Of a DNA stretch of 64,000 nucleotides, positions 33,948-44,900 are shown in pieces. Position numbers and translations under genes: made by a program. Every line of letters starts with the position of its first letter. The stretch's first letter is position 1. The stretch is from Norana najaformis (Eukaryota > Annelida > Clitellata > Crassiclitellata > Hormogastridae), in contig OZ029916.1 in assembly GCA_964023275.1 (NCBI GenBank), forward strand, positions 21,753,889-21,817,888, read 5' to 3'. The notes below the pieces were generated by a model that was not told the DNA's origin, did not search any database, and saw only the letters and a program-made list of their open reading frames with translations.

Positions 33948-34180
33948 CTGGCCTGGTTAGCTACATCAGCAAATGAGTACATCAAGGAGCCTCTATGCGC
34001 GAGGATCCCTGGTTCGTGTCCCGGTAGTGGCTTTTTTCAGAGGTTTGAATCTCAGGCTAGTATGGTCCGTGCAGGGGACCTTAAATGCCGCGGCGCCCAT
34101 TCAAACGGGCAGCGATGGTGAAGTTTCTCATCCTATTAATTCATTGAATTATAAGCAGAGTCGATGCCATATGGTCGCTA
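33948..34180 (+). repeat. Possible tRNA-derived SINE
   Basis: A box-A-like word (TAGCTACATC) is followed about 50 bases later by a box-B-like GGTTCGTGTCC, as in a tRNA-derived Pol III promoter. No full cloverleaf folds by eye and only one copy is seen here, so this is weak. Confidence 0.25.
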
Positions 34181-34204
34181 TATAAAACCTTTACTTTTAC
34201 CTAT

Positions 34205-34390
34205 TTATAATTATTGCAGACCGGAACTCGTTTTCAGCTCAAACGGAATTTAGCGACACCTACCGAACGTATATACTTGCGAATAAACTTCTGGCGTGTG
34301 TTAGAAATTCCCAGTGACCGCCTGAAGACACGCAGCACTTACTGCTTCCACCTAGGGATTAACCACAAACTACCATACATAAACAGCTGA
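34205..34390 (+). pseudogene. Protein-like fragment, inverted homologue of 35251-35690
   Basis: The plus-strand frame reads TRFQLKRNLATPTERIYL, then RINFWRVLEIPSDRLKTRST and YCFHLGIN. The minus-strand frame at 35420-35560 reads TRFKVKSNLATPAERIRL, then PINFW, and STYCFHIGIN. Differences include synonymous changes and an in-frame two-codon gap, as expected for diverged coding copies. I do not recognise the family. Confidence 0.4.
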
Positions 34391-34463
34391 CTGAGGTTAA
34401 GATCGTAATCGTAAACCCGAAAGTTCTAAAGCGGTACTTAAAATCTAAGCGCAGGGGACCAGC

Positions 34464-34477
34464 TTATTCACGAGTGC

Positions 34478-34536
<59 letters not shown>

Positions 34537-34905
34537 GACAATTTATATAGCGCCGTAACACGGCCGAGGCCGAAGAAAAGGGCGCTGTACATAAGTTCAG
34601 GCGACAATAGAAAATTAACTACAGTCATACGATAATTTAAATAGAAACGTTTTAAGCCCTTTCTTAAAGTTATCCAAGGATGGAGCATTCTTCACGTGGT
34701 CGGGAAGGCTATTCCACGCAGTGGGTCCGGCAATCGAGAAAGAGCTTTCGACAAACCGCGTGGTAGACCTTGGGACCTGCAGATGGTTCCTCGACGAGGA
34801 CCTCAGCCGACATCTGTTCTCATTATCTCCGACTGCGTCAAGATCTTCCGTAACTAAACACGCTTCGGTGTTCGCGTTTTGGCGGAAGCGCCTATATGCG
34901 GTCAT
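34464..34905 (-). mobile_element. LINE C-terminal remnant with (TTA)n tail
   Basis: The minus frame reads SSSRNHLQVPRSTTRFVESS, AGPTAWNSLPDHVKNAPSL and DNFKKGLKTFLFKLSYDC, then stop. This is the classic C-terminus of CR1/L2-like non-LTR reverse transcriptases. The following 3' UTR includes GGCGCTATATAAATTGTC-type sequence and ends in a (TTA)n tail (34479-34536 on the plus strand as (AAT)n). 5'-truncated. Confidence 0.85.
34479..34536. repeat. (AAT)n microsatellite, LINE 3' tail
   Basis: About nineteen uninterrupted AAT units at the 3' end of the minus-strand LINE remnant. Confidence 0.95.
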
Positions 34906-35250
34906 GGCTTAGCCAAATCATATTCACTACATCAAATGTGCGAATGACTTTGATAATAACTTGATTTTCGACTACCTATAGTTCAAATGAAACGCTGACA
35001 GCTCTTGCCGAGAAACAAAGGCGTCGGCCTCTATGCACACAGCTATAGCTTGATCCAGAAGTCTTTTAGCTCCCCACCCACGCTTTTGGGCTAAAGTTTT
35101 AAATTTAGGCCTTGTTGACCAAAATGTCATAACTATTCTTACCATTATCAAGTCGAATACGAGTCGAAGCTATTCATAAACGAAATAAATATTTTCTAAA
35201 TATTATTCAGATATGTTTTCTCTCAGTGATGATAATCACGATTCTTTCAT

Positions 35251-35676
35251 TCAAAGCAACCACACATTCCAGCCTGATTTGGGCTGGACCAAGCTCAGGG
35301 CTTGTCCCAAACGGGAACGGAGAACTTTATGGCCGATTTGACACTTTGGATCCGAAAGGCAAAACCAGTGTGTTTTAGTTACATGTAGATGGCAGACTCG
35401 GTCAGCAGTGTTTATGTTAATTCCTATGTGGAAGCAGTAAGTGCTGTGCGGCTTCTGGCGATAGCTGCCAAGTTCTAAGACATGAAGAAGCCAGAAATTT
35501 ATCGGTAATCTTATACGTTCGGCAGGTGTCGCTAAATTCGATTTGACCTTGAAGCGAGTCTTACTCTGCGCAGTAATGAAGTAGTTTTTCCACAAACATC
35601 GATTTTTATAAAAACCCAGTTCTCCGGACTCGGTTTTGTTAAGCGAGTCTGTCGGAGCTACTGGATAGCGCTGCAC
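35251..35676 (-). CDS. Hypothetical 141-codon frame, partner of the inverted fragment at 34205
   Basis: An ATG-initiated frame of unrecognised family. The central segment (NLATPAERIRLPINFW and HSTYCFHIGIN) is conserved at protein level with the plus-strand fragment 34205-34390. An A/T-rich TATA-like stretch precedes the ATG. No signal peptide, membrane segment or known motif is seen. It could be a remnant of an unknown repetitive gene or transposon rather than a working gene. Confidence 0.25.
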   Translation of the reverse strand: MQRYPVAPTDSLNKTESGELGFYKNRCLWKNYFITAQSKTRFKVKSNLATPAERIRLPINFWLLHVLELGSYRQKPHSTYCFHIGININTADRVCHLHVTKTHWFCLSDPKCQIGHKVLRSRLGQALSLVQPKSGWNVWLL

Positions 35677-36286
35677 ATTACGAACTTCTATAAATAATTA
35701 TACCAAGCTGACAGATTCGCGCTCTACATGCATTTACAAATTGTCAGACTTCATGAAAATGGTCGGGCCCAAAATACAGGGTAAGACGATGACAGAACTT
35801 TACCGTTTTCCAAGAATTAGCTCGACACTTCTGCACAAGCTCGAGACTTCAAGAATTACTCAGAGTTACTCATTTGTGCAGGTCTTTTGGGAGGTCCTAA
35901 AATGCACCAATAATTTCAATCCTAGCAATTAAACGATCCAAGAAGATTGCAAAACTGGATACTATCCAGCCATCAGGTTTCGTCTTCAAAGGTTGCCCAG
36001 TACACCAGAATCATTCACTTTAATAACAGAACAATTTTTTTAAACTTCTACCACTCAGCATACACATACCAGAGGTTGCTTAGAGAAATCATCACTCTTC
36101 CATCATCAACAGGACCACCAGCGAGTACCATTTACAAACTCTCTTAAAAGGCATACATAGGCCTACAATTTTTCGTCCGGATTATCCATATGTCTATGTT
36201 TTAACTGCATTATGGATTACTTTATTCAGTACAGTTGTATTCTTTAAAATTCATAACATTCAACAAATTAAACAAGTTTTCGGTTG

Positions 36287-36292
36287 TTTATT
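36287..36292 (-). terminator. Polyadenylation signal of RPL18
   Basis: AATAAA on the minus strand (TTTATT on plus), about 83 bases after the RPL18 stop codon. Confidence 0.7.
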
Positions 36293-36374
36293 TGCAACAA
36301 ACAAAATCGGTTGAGTTTTTCTATTTCTGATTTGCTGCAATGTCAACAGAAAAATGACTGTTCTGTCATCAGAT

Positions 36375-36450
36375 TTAGTTCTTGTAGCCTCGGCTCTTAC
36401 GACGACCACGAGCACGCTCAAACTTGCGTCCTTTGGAGTGAACGTATGGC
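36375..36450 (-). CDS. rpl18: RPL18 coding exon 7
   Basis: Completes the Lys codon, then encodes [20 protein letters not shown] and GYKN, then TAA at 36375-36377. Acceptor TGTTTTTCAG. Confidence 0.96.
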
Positions 36451-39229
36451 CTGAAAAACAAACAAAGTAATATCTGTTCAGACATTCATGTTTATTTACC
36501 TTTCTGTTAGCCTCAGGCTCATCAAATCTGTGAAGAAAAACGGACTAATAAAACCACCACTGTCAAACAATGCATGATTAGGGCTTTTTACTATCTGTCA
36601 AAAAGCCATTGCACTAATAATAGTACTGTTAATAGCACAGTAGCGTAACTGGTTTTGTTTAACCTTTACAAATCATTGTCCAGTTTCTTACCATGTATTA
36701 TGCTGCCAACATCTGTGTAAGATCAGTTTGGACAGAGAGAGACAGAGAGCGAGAGAGTAAAATATCTTGAATAGATATGGCCTTTAAATTAAATATCCAA
36801 CAATGATAAGTTAGTGTAGAGAGTAACAGTATTCAAGTGCTGAATTACATTTTAAAATGCATCTTGCAGTTTGTTTTATATGAAAAGCATCATAGTTTCA
36901 TATCATTAAAACAATTTCTATTAATAAAGGATTCCAAAATTAAAACACATACTTAGTATGGCTGTGGGGAACTCCAGGAGCTACTCCAAAGTGTCTGTAT
37001 GCCTTCCTGGCCTTGCGTGGCCCTGAAAGTTTAACACAATTAACAGAACCATTAGTTAGTTCAAATGTAAAATACATATCTACCATAGCAGTTGAAAATC
37101 TGAATATGAACGACAATTGTACATGCATGCATGGTTGGAAGCCATTGTTTTGTTTTCTTGTTTGATTCTTTAATAAATTAAGACTAATAATTATCAGTAC
37201 AGTGATTTCATAAGATCATAAAACACAATGACAATTTCACCACTCAAAAATATTTGCTGTTGAAAATGACTTTCTTACCTTGCAGAAGCACGCTGTTCTG
37301 ACCCTTAGGACTCTTCAAAGCCAGCTGATCAAATGTCAAGATTTGACCTCCGTTTTTCAGAATGCGAGCGCGAGCACGCTCAGTAACATGAAGGGCACAC
37401 ACCTAAACAATCACACTACAATTCATCAATTTTGCTTGTTAAGCAGCTAGTATACCTGGCATCAAAGATATGAAATTATTTTAGGAAATCAACTCTTTTC
37501 AAAATCTATAGCAAAATCACCATTTTTGCCTAACCATCTAGTTTTGCCACCTAGTTTTGTTTATCGTACTTCCAACTGCACACAGCCAAATTTTCAACTG
37601 TAGTCATATTACTCTTGATCAAAGTATTAATGCACCACAGAAGGATAAACTGTATGACTGGCTACAAGAACTTCATAGAATTAGTGCTTTAAAAGTGATT
37701 ACACATATGAGTAACACTTAACAGACAAAAGGATTAAGTAACTTGCTAGCTTACATTCAACTTTGGAATTTCAAAGATCCTGGGATCATCAGTGACCGTG
37801 CCAACGACAACAGCGATCTTTCCCTCGCGTCCATCCTTCTTCATGTGTCTTGCCTATAATTAAAAATTGAACATAACAAATATGTACATCAGGCCCTCCA
37901 GCTTTACTGCATCATGAAATTGTTTATTTGCACAAGAAAGAACCATTTGTGAGTCTCTGCTTAGAATAAACAGAAACAGTACTGCTAAATATTTTAGCTG
38001 TTACATCAATGTAGGCTTTAAAAGACAACTGGTATAGCAAACAGATTATCAGAAAAAGTAGTTTCACCTTAGCAGAAATGTTCAGACTACCGAACATTTT
38101 GAATGTATCAAAGTTTTCGGAAAAATTTACACAAAGCTGATTTTAATTTCAAAATTGATTTGGAGACCTAAATAAAAATTGTTTTCACACAGGCCAACAT
38201 ACCAGGATTGAAGCACACTTACCAAGCGTGACAGAGAAAGAGGAGGGCGGTTTGTCTTGCTCATAAACAGTCGCTTAAGAACAACTTTGTTGAACTTAGA
38301 GTCAGTTCTTCTGCCCAGAAATCGGTAGAGCTACAAGCATCGAATGCTAGTTTATTAGCACAAATTACACAGCATAGTAATTCACTGTTCAGTTTAAAAA
38401 ATAAAATTGCAGAAGACGAGCTTCTAGATGCACAAACATGGCCTCAGCAATCCAACATTGGGATACCAGTTTAACCTCTAAAGAAGCTCTGGGCACAAAG
38501 TGGAACGGCATTCCACAGACGGTCACCAATTCAAGTACTAACCTGCCTTGTTGGTTAACTTCACTGCACATGCTAGCATTGCATTAACAAACAAAAGGAG
38601 CCACTTATTAAACCTGGCCTATATTTTCATAATGGAAATAAAATTGTGATATCAGGATTTCAAAGTATGCACAACCTAAGCTGAATCTCACTTAACTACG
38701 TTAAGCATTTAACACAAACCAACAGCATAGTAAATTGGCTACAGCATTTCTCATCTCCACAAGAATGCATTATGTGCTTTAGAAAATTTGCTTTGTTTGA
38801 CCATTACTCTTTTTCTTATATATTACAGCATTCTCTGATAAATACATTAACAAAATTTGCACGACTGCATGCTCGAGTGCTTACCAGTCGTTCGCGGCAA
38901 CGTGGTCTCGTTGTAAAAGAAACCACTACTGAAATTTTTTGTTGAAACATAAAAGTCTGGGTATATGCAAACCCGATGATTTCTATCAAATCTGTTATTT
39001 GTCATTACGGTCGTACCTTAACAAGAAGTCTAAGATACACATTCTGAGACTTCGGCTTGTCGCGATGGACTTTTCGGTCCTTGTTATGGCGGATGTCGAT
39101 ACCCTACAATCAAAATGAAACTCTTTATTTCTGAACCATATCAGACAATTTTGTTCTACAAATAGTTACCAGCTATTATTTAAGATGTTGGTGGATTTTT
39201 AGAGTAGGCAAAACAACACTGCTCACCAT
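36375..39229 (-). CDS. rpl18: Ribosomal protein eL18 (RPL18), whole spliced gene
   Basis: Component of the cytosolic large ribosomal subunit. Seven coding exons (39229-39227, 39103-39017, 38330-38223, 37853-37755, 37402-37279, 37022-36953, 36450-36375) join to exactly 188 codons plus TAA, the same length as human RPL18. Recognisable blocks are [74 protein letters not shown] and the terminus SRGYKN. The first coding exon is only the ATG, as is common in ribosomal protein genes. All introns are GT-AG. The leader just upstream has a pyrimidine run (CCTTTCTTG on the minus strand) that might be a 5'TOP, but the start site is unknown. Confidence 0.97.
36733..36762. repeat. (GA)n/(GACA)n microsatellite in RPL18 intron 6
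   Basis: GAGAGAGACAGAGAG-type run within the intron. Confidence 0.8.
36953..37022 (-). CDS. rpl18: RPL18 coding exon 6
   Basis: Encodes [20 protein letters not shown] and SHT, entering in phase 1 and leaving in phase 2 before a GTATGT donor. Confidence 0.96.
37279..37402 (-). CDS. rpl18: RPL18 coding exon 5
   Basis: Encodes [20 protein letters not shown] and [20 protein letters not shown]. Phase 0 in, phase 1 out, donor CAAG|GTAAGA. Confidence 0.96.
37755..37853 (-). CDS. rpl18: RPL18 coding exon 4
   Basis: Thirty-three codons, [20 protein letters not shown] then [13 protein letters not shown]. Phase 0 at both ends. Confidence 0.96.
38223..38330 (-). CDS. rpl18: RPL18 coding exon 3
   Basis: Thirty-six codons, [20 protein letters not shown] then [16 protein letters not shown]. 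Phase 0 at both ends, donor GTAAGT. Confidence 0.96.
39017..39103 (-). CDS. rpl18: RPL18 coding exon 2
   Basis: Twenty-nine codons, [20 protein letters not shown] then NVYLRLLVK. Phase 0 at both ends. Confidence 0.96.
39227..39229 (-). CDS. rpl18: RPL18 coding exon 1 (initiator ATG only)
   Basis: ATG immediately followed by the donor GTGAGC. The next exon starts with the conserved Gly-Ile-Asp-Ile, so Met + GIDIRHN gives the canonical N-terminus. Confidence 0.9.
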
Positions 39230-39420
39230 GTTCTATCGAATCAAGAAAGGCGGAAGCACCAGAGAACTCTGGGTACGTGGTAGAGTCAAGCACGGGAACG
39301 TTATGAATCAAAGATCTCAAATATATATGATCGACGCAAGTTGGTCAGCCAGTCAATACAAATTTATTTGATAAATGTTTGTAATAGAATAATTTGGAAA
39401 CAACTTATACTGATGTTTAA

Positions 39421-39476
39421 TTACAATAATAACAATAATAATAAGACGATTTATAGAGCTCTGTAGTGCGGCCGAT
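39421..39476 (-). mobile_element. LINE 3' tail fragment
   Basis: (AAT)n followed by AAGACGATTTATAGAGCTCT and GCGGCCGA, matching the tail of the element at 34530-34570 (AAGACAATTTATATAGCGCC, CGGCCGA). Only the 3' end remains. Confidence 0.6.
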
Positions 39477-39739
39477 TTTTCTCATTTATTTACCAAAAAC
39501 GGGTTTTTATCATGTTAAAATTTAAACACCAGAAGCTTCTAAATTTTATGCAGTTTTACTAAAAAAGACTAAACTTAGAAAGAACTCGGAGTCGTGCGAT
39601 ATAAAACAACTACAGCAAGAATGCCCAGTTAATGTATGTAGAGATAGGCCAAAACTATTGAAGTAAGTAGTCTGTGCTATCTAAATCTAGTCTAAGAACT
39701 TCAATGCGCCACTAATAACTTTTTAGTAATTATTTACTA

Positions 39740-40210
39740 TCCAACCACTCCGTTCAACCCGCTCCTCATCTGTCCTAACATTTCTTTTCCCTCCCGTCAC
39801 CTCATCTTTGAAATGTGGAAATCGCTCCATAGCCATAGCTGCCCCACCCCTTTGGAATAAACTCCCGCCAGATTTACGATAATTATCTGATCCATCATAC
39901 GAACTCACCAACACTTCACCTCTTTCAGCTTCAGCGCTGGTCTTTCACTCAAGACTGAAAACATTTCTTTTCCAAAAATCTTATTCTGATTCTTCCTCTT
40001 CCTCGCATCTCTCTTCTCGCTTCAATTTCAAGCACCATCCACCGCAGCCGTCTGACTGTCTTACTGGCTGACCTCTGGATTTTGACCTGGAACCGAACCC
40101 TTTTGCCTATTGAATTTGTTTTGACTAAGCGCCTGTGAATATGCTGGTTCCCGCGACTTAGCTTTGTTGGGCGCTGTAGAAATCTCGAGATTACGATTAC
40201 GATTACCATT
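39740..40210 (+). mobile_element. LINE family-B remnant: protein C-terminus, 3' UTR and GATTAC tail
   Basis: The plus frame reads IAAPPLWNKLPPDLR, then SALVFHSRLKTFLFQKSYSD, the 'LWNxLP...FKxxLKTFLF' end of a LINE protein. A 3' UTR follows (GACTAAGCGCCTGTGAATAT, GGCGCTGTAGAAATCTCGAG), ending in tandem GATTAC units near 40190-40208. It is the best-preserved family-B copy in the window. Confidence 0.8.
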
Positions 40211-40299
40211 ACTCGTCCATGGAATATTCAGAATTAGACAACCAGAAGACCTGGTCGAGTAGAGACAAGTCTTGGGATCTCCAATCTGATCGAATAACT

Positions 40300-40760
40300 T
40301 CTATGTCGCTGTTATCATAATGCCAAATGCATCAATCGATGGTCTCTTCAAATCAAAATTGCAATCCAAAATCATAATCCGTTGGAGAAGGGGGGTCGAA
40401 TTCCTATATAGAGCAAGTACAGAGTGAAGATACTGAGGTTGGCTGAAACGTACAGTCTTGTATACAATTAGCCCAGTCTTGAACATTATTAGCTTTTCTG
40501 TGGGCAACCAATGCTGTGATATAGAGTCAATGATATATGACCGCATTTTGGAGTTTTAGTGATAGCTCTGGCCCATGTATTTGAACTATTTGAAGATTCA
40601 TCAAATTAGCTTTTGAAATGCCAGTAAGAAGCGAACTGCAGTAGTCAAGACGGCTGCAGACCAGGGCAATAGCCAAACTAACCGTGGCAGAAAAGAGAAC
40701 GTGGTGCCCAATCTTATGGCTATCACGGATGTGGCAGTAGGCAGACTTATACATGGAATT
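40300..40760 (-). mobile_element. LINE reverse-transcriptase C-terminal remnant
   Basis: The minus strand reads SLAIALVCSRLDYCSSLLTG, LMNLQIVQ and then, after a frame change, SISQHWLPTEKLIMFKTGLI and YLHSVLALYRNSTPL. This is the standard RT-to-tail order (SRLDYCNSLL, LQRVQ, HWLPV, YL..LL). Truncated and frameshifted. Confidence 0.8.
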
Positions 40761-41107
40761 TCATATGCGTGACGTCGATAAGCACCTAACTAGTAATTTG
40801 AAAATGCAATACTTAAAGAACTCTGCAATAAAACATATTCATACAGTACGCATATGAACTTATATTTAAAAAATCGAATATTAATTTATGTTATTAATTA
40901 TGAATAATAATAACATTAAGCAAAAATGAGTTGTGTATAAAAACCAACTATAGGCCTACCTAATAACATATTCTGAGGTGCAGAGAATGTTGGCATCTCT
41001 GTCAGTCAAGGGTTTGTCCCAATATAATTGCTTGTGGACAAAGGCATTGTCTGGGTTTGAAACTGCATGTGCATGCAGTCAGCTCACCAGCGGAGTTTTT
41101 GACATAA

Positions 41108-41690
41108 TGATAATAATTAGCAACTTCTAATGCGCCGGTGTCTAATGCACGAGGCATCAACCGATGGCACACCAAAACCAAGCCACAATCAGGTCGATAT
41201 CCAGAAGGTCACTCCGCACGACAGAGAGGCAGCCTATGGTGGATAAGCAATTTGAAACAGGTAAATTTTAAGCTGAGAACGAAATGACAGAAGCGACTGA
41301 GCAGAACGAACAGACATATGGAGGGAATTCCAGAATTTTGGTCCAGCAACCGAAAATGCTCGTTTACCCAGAACAGTTCTAGCCCAAGGTATGACCAGAG
41401 AAAGACAATAGGCCTATTAGTCTTCGGGTACCTGATAGACAGGAAGGGTTTAGTTCTAGGTCAAGGTCCAAGAGTGAGGCAGGTAGTCAGACCGATAAGG
41501 TGAATAATGTTTGAAATTGGAGCGGAAAGAGAGATAACGGGGAAAGGAAGAATCAGGATAGGATTTGTGGAAGAGGAATGTTTTCAGTTTTGATTGAAAG
41601 ACCGACGCATGTATTGCAAGGGATGAGGTTTTGTTGAGCAATGACGAAGAAGCTGCTTTCGCCGACACTGCATTTGAGCGGCGTCGAAAA
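41108..41690 (-). mobile_element. LINE-like remnant with family-A 3' end
   Basis: The minus frame near 41500-41690 reads HASVFQSKLKTFLFHKSYPD, a LINE C-terminus. Toward lower coordinates it passes through a conserved 3' segment (TGCCATCGGTTGATGCCTCG, TGCATTAGACACCGGCGC) and ends in an ATT-rich tail at about 41110. The same 3' segment recurs at 12180-12215 and 56195-56320. Confidence 0.65.
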
Positions 41691-41812
41691 ATAGCAGATA
41701 TTTAAAATAACGTTAGTTCGTATCAAACTGCGTTCTTGTATAACGTTTGAAAATCGTTGTTACTGACAGGCTTACGTTAGCCTATTTACCTACTTGACCT
41801 GTCACGTGGCGC

Positions 41813-41818
41813 GCGAGG
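41813..41818. promoter_or_regulatory. Canonical E-box CACGTG upstream of MAX
   Basis: Perfect CACGTG in the context GTCACGTGGC, 99 bases before the MAX ATG. CACGTG is the preferred site of MAX homodimers and MYC/MAX or MXD/MAX heterodimers, so self-regulation is possible. Occupancy is inference. Confidence 0.5.
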
Positions 41819-41847
41819 CAGTGATATGATTTGGTGATTAGGCTGAG

Positions 41848-41855
41848 TGACGTCA
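41848..41855. promoter_or_regulatory. Palindromic CRE TGACGTCA in the MAX promoter
   Basis: Full CREB/ATF consensus within the 10-base palindrome GTGACGTCAC, 62 bases before the ATG. A GC-rich, TATA-poor context is typical of a housekeeping promoter. Confidence 0.55.
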
Positions 41856-41916
41856 CGCAGGCCTGCCTGAAACAGCAACGAAAGCTACTTCAGAACTGGA
41901 GGATTCCTTGTATAAA

Positions 41917-41973
41917 ATGGCCGACCGAGGCGACATCAGTGATGAAGATCAGGAAGTAGACATCGAAAGCGAC
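41917..41973 (+). CDS. max: MAX coding exon 1
   Basis: Nineteen codons, [19 protein letters not shown], then donor GTAAGC, phase 0. The ATG is the first after the promoter-like segment and gives the family's acidic N-terminus. Confidence 0.95.
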
Positions 41974-44900
41974 GTAAGCATGATTTATAATTTTATTTTG
42001 CGTTTCTAGCATTTGATTAGAATTTTGCCAGTGAAGGTTGAGCTGTGTAAACGTACTGCTGCTTTGTCGTTTTTAGGATGACGATGCCAGTTCATCCGCA
42101 GGGGGTAGTACCTATATGTCAGAAGTGAGTGTGACTTTTTATTGCTTCTTAGTTGCTATATCACACTTTCAGTTGATATTTTTAGTTTAATAGTGTGCAC
42201 TGTATTGTGGAATCAGGTGCATGACTCGATTGCTAATTTTCCTCTTATGTAATGATCATTTTCGTACCTTTTGCCAAGAATGGACCCTTCCGCTATCTGA
42301 TTGATTTGTATCACGTGTTCGCGTATGATGGATAAACAAATGCTAATATAACAAGTAGATCGTAGTCCCTCAAATTTGTGAATTCTTAAGTCAACTGATT
42401 GACTTACATCAAATTCGTGGGTTCGAAAGTTGAAACGCGAGATAAAGTAGGTATAAAAACGACACTGCTTTTTGTAGTTTATTCTGGCCCAAGGCTTTAA
42501 TAGAACTCGATATAAAATATGTGGTTGTGTGGGCTGAATGGGACTAGGTAGGCTGTATAAATTGTATTATTGTAACTTAAAATTGCGCTCACCACATTAT
42601 AGCAGGTAGGTTAACTGGTGATAAAAGGCTTAATTTCATATTTATCAGGTAATCCACCTTTAACATGTTTCTGCATGAAATTTCTTACCATCCAGTCAGT
42701 TAACCAAACCCTTCTTGCTAGGGCTGCCAGCCATCCCGGATTCACGTGGACAGTCCCAGAATCGGCCTTGTGCGTCCTGTGTCCTGGATTGATCCCAAAT
42801 TGTCTCGGAACTTGGTGTAAATATCCACTTCACCAAATGTTGTTCTTTTTTCACACATTAAACTTGAACAGCCAGCCGTAAATGAATTTTACAGAGTGAC
42901 CATAGAATAGAGGGTTGTTAGGTTAGTAGACCCAATAAATGACATCTGCAAATTGCGTGCATCATGCATGTATATGTGAACTTTCAATTCCAAACACCAC
43001 TCACTGTAGCTGCCTGCCTGACTCTTGGATCTTGACCTCAAACCAAACCCTTCTTGTGTATCGATTTTGTTTTGACTGAGCGCCTGTGTTTTGACTGTAT
43101 ATGTGAACTTTGCTCGTGCTAGGCCCTGAAGCCTGGTAGGTTACTGGAATTTAATAAACATTTTGCTTTTGAAGTTGATTCAGATTTTATATATAGGCCA
43201 CATGTCTTTTGATGATTTGAGTCAAGTCATTTGACTGCAATTTTTAACGACTGTTTGCAGTAGATCCTACATTAGGCTGACACAACATTCGTTACATACA
43301 GTAGATGCGAACAGGGTAAATTGGTACTGGCATATTGAGTGACTATGCGGGTGTCCTGGATTGGCAAAATCAAAAGTTAGCAGCCCTACTTCTTGCCTAT
43401 TGGTTTTGTTTTGACTGAGTGCCTGTGAATGAGCTGGTTGCCGCAACTTAACTTTCGTTGGGCTGTAGAAATTCTGAGCTTATGATTATGATTACTCAAA
43501 TTTCTCTTCCTCTTGTCTATCCTGTGGATTCAATTCCAAACACCACTCACTGTAGCTGCCTGCCTGACTCTTGGATCTTGACCTCAAACCAAACCCTTCT
43601 TGCGTATCAATTTTATTTTGACTGAGCGCCTGTGTTTTGACTGAGCGCTGGTTCCTGCGACTCAGCTTTTGTCGGGCACTGTAGAAATCTTGAGTTTATG
43701 ATTTTGATAAAATGCTTATGTATGTGCATGAGAACAAGCTGATTCCCTTGACAAAGCTTGCTTGGTTAATGATGAATACAGAGCCTAAAACTGTATAAAT
43801 GTGGTCCACTTGCAAACATACATTTTGCACCAGGTACTTAAAAGCATTGGTCAACATGATTTGTGTTTCCTTAATGAAATTTGGTGATTCCTGTGGATTT
43901 TGGTTGCTGATCAGCGCTGCTACATGATGATCGACTTGTATGCTAAAGCTGCTAGCTGTGTGGATCTTCATCGACAATGCTGAAACTGCAATTTGCAAGG
44001 CAATGGCTTTGAAAATAGCAATGTTCCAGAATCTCAATCAGTGTGAACTCAATCTGATAACTAGCTCAGCCTGAGTTAAATGATCTAGGTAGGGACTTAA
44101 ACTTATCTAAGAGACAAGCAGGACTGGGCTATCGTCTTCAAAGATGGTACAAGAAACTAAAATTTCTGTTTTTCGTAGCCATTATTAGGAAGAAGTGAGT
44201 AGTTATTTATACAAAGTGATAAGTTATGCTTCTGCATAGAAGTCAGAGGATTATTTAGCTCACTTGGTCATGGCTATGATCCACAGGAATGATGTCTTTC
44301 ATCAGCTCATCAATAATTAAATGGTAATGGCAGTATTTATCTGTCAAAGCTGGCAGAACACGCTGTTCACAGGAAAGAGATGTATGCTTTTATGGAGCTG
44401 TTGTTGAAATATTCACTGCACAGCAAGCATAATTGGAACATATGTGGCAACTTGAAGTTGTAGCACTTCATGATTTGGAATATTCACCAGTTGCTGTTGT
44501 TTCATGACAGTAATACAAGAGATCACTGTTAAGTCAGTTTGGCTCCAGGCCAAAAGCACATTGCACAAGTTCATTTGTTGATAGCGACAAGACGATTTAT
44601 AGTATGGCATGGCAGCAAAAAGGTGCTTTACGTGTACAGTTATGCGCCGACTGCAGCCATGTGAGGTGCAAGTGTCAGCATATACACTGAACAACAATTA
44701 ATTAAATCAAAGGTTGTTTCTGGTTTTGTGGTTATATTACACTGCAGAGGTTAATATGTTAGATTAATAAATTACTGACACATAGTTTATGTGGTTTGAG
44801 GAGCTATATATACATGCTTTAAGTGCTACAAGATAACTTTACAAATCCAGTAATTGGTAGGTGGTAGAAAAGTTTCACATGGAAGTTTTCAAGCTGAAGT

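Noticed and set aside
34464-34688. Frame ending in poly-Tyr
   Set aside because: It reads the (TTA)n tail of a LINE; the LINE protein itself ends upstream of it.
36478-36523. Box C/D snoRNA in RPL18 intron 6
   Set aside because: TTGATGA and CTGA words are present, but spacing of about 43 bases is too short and no terminal stem forms.
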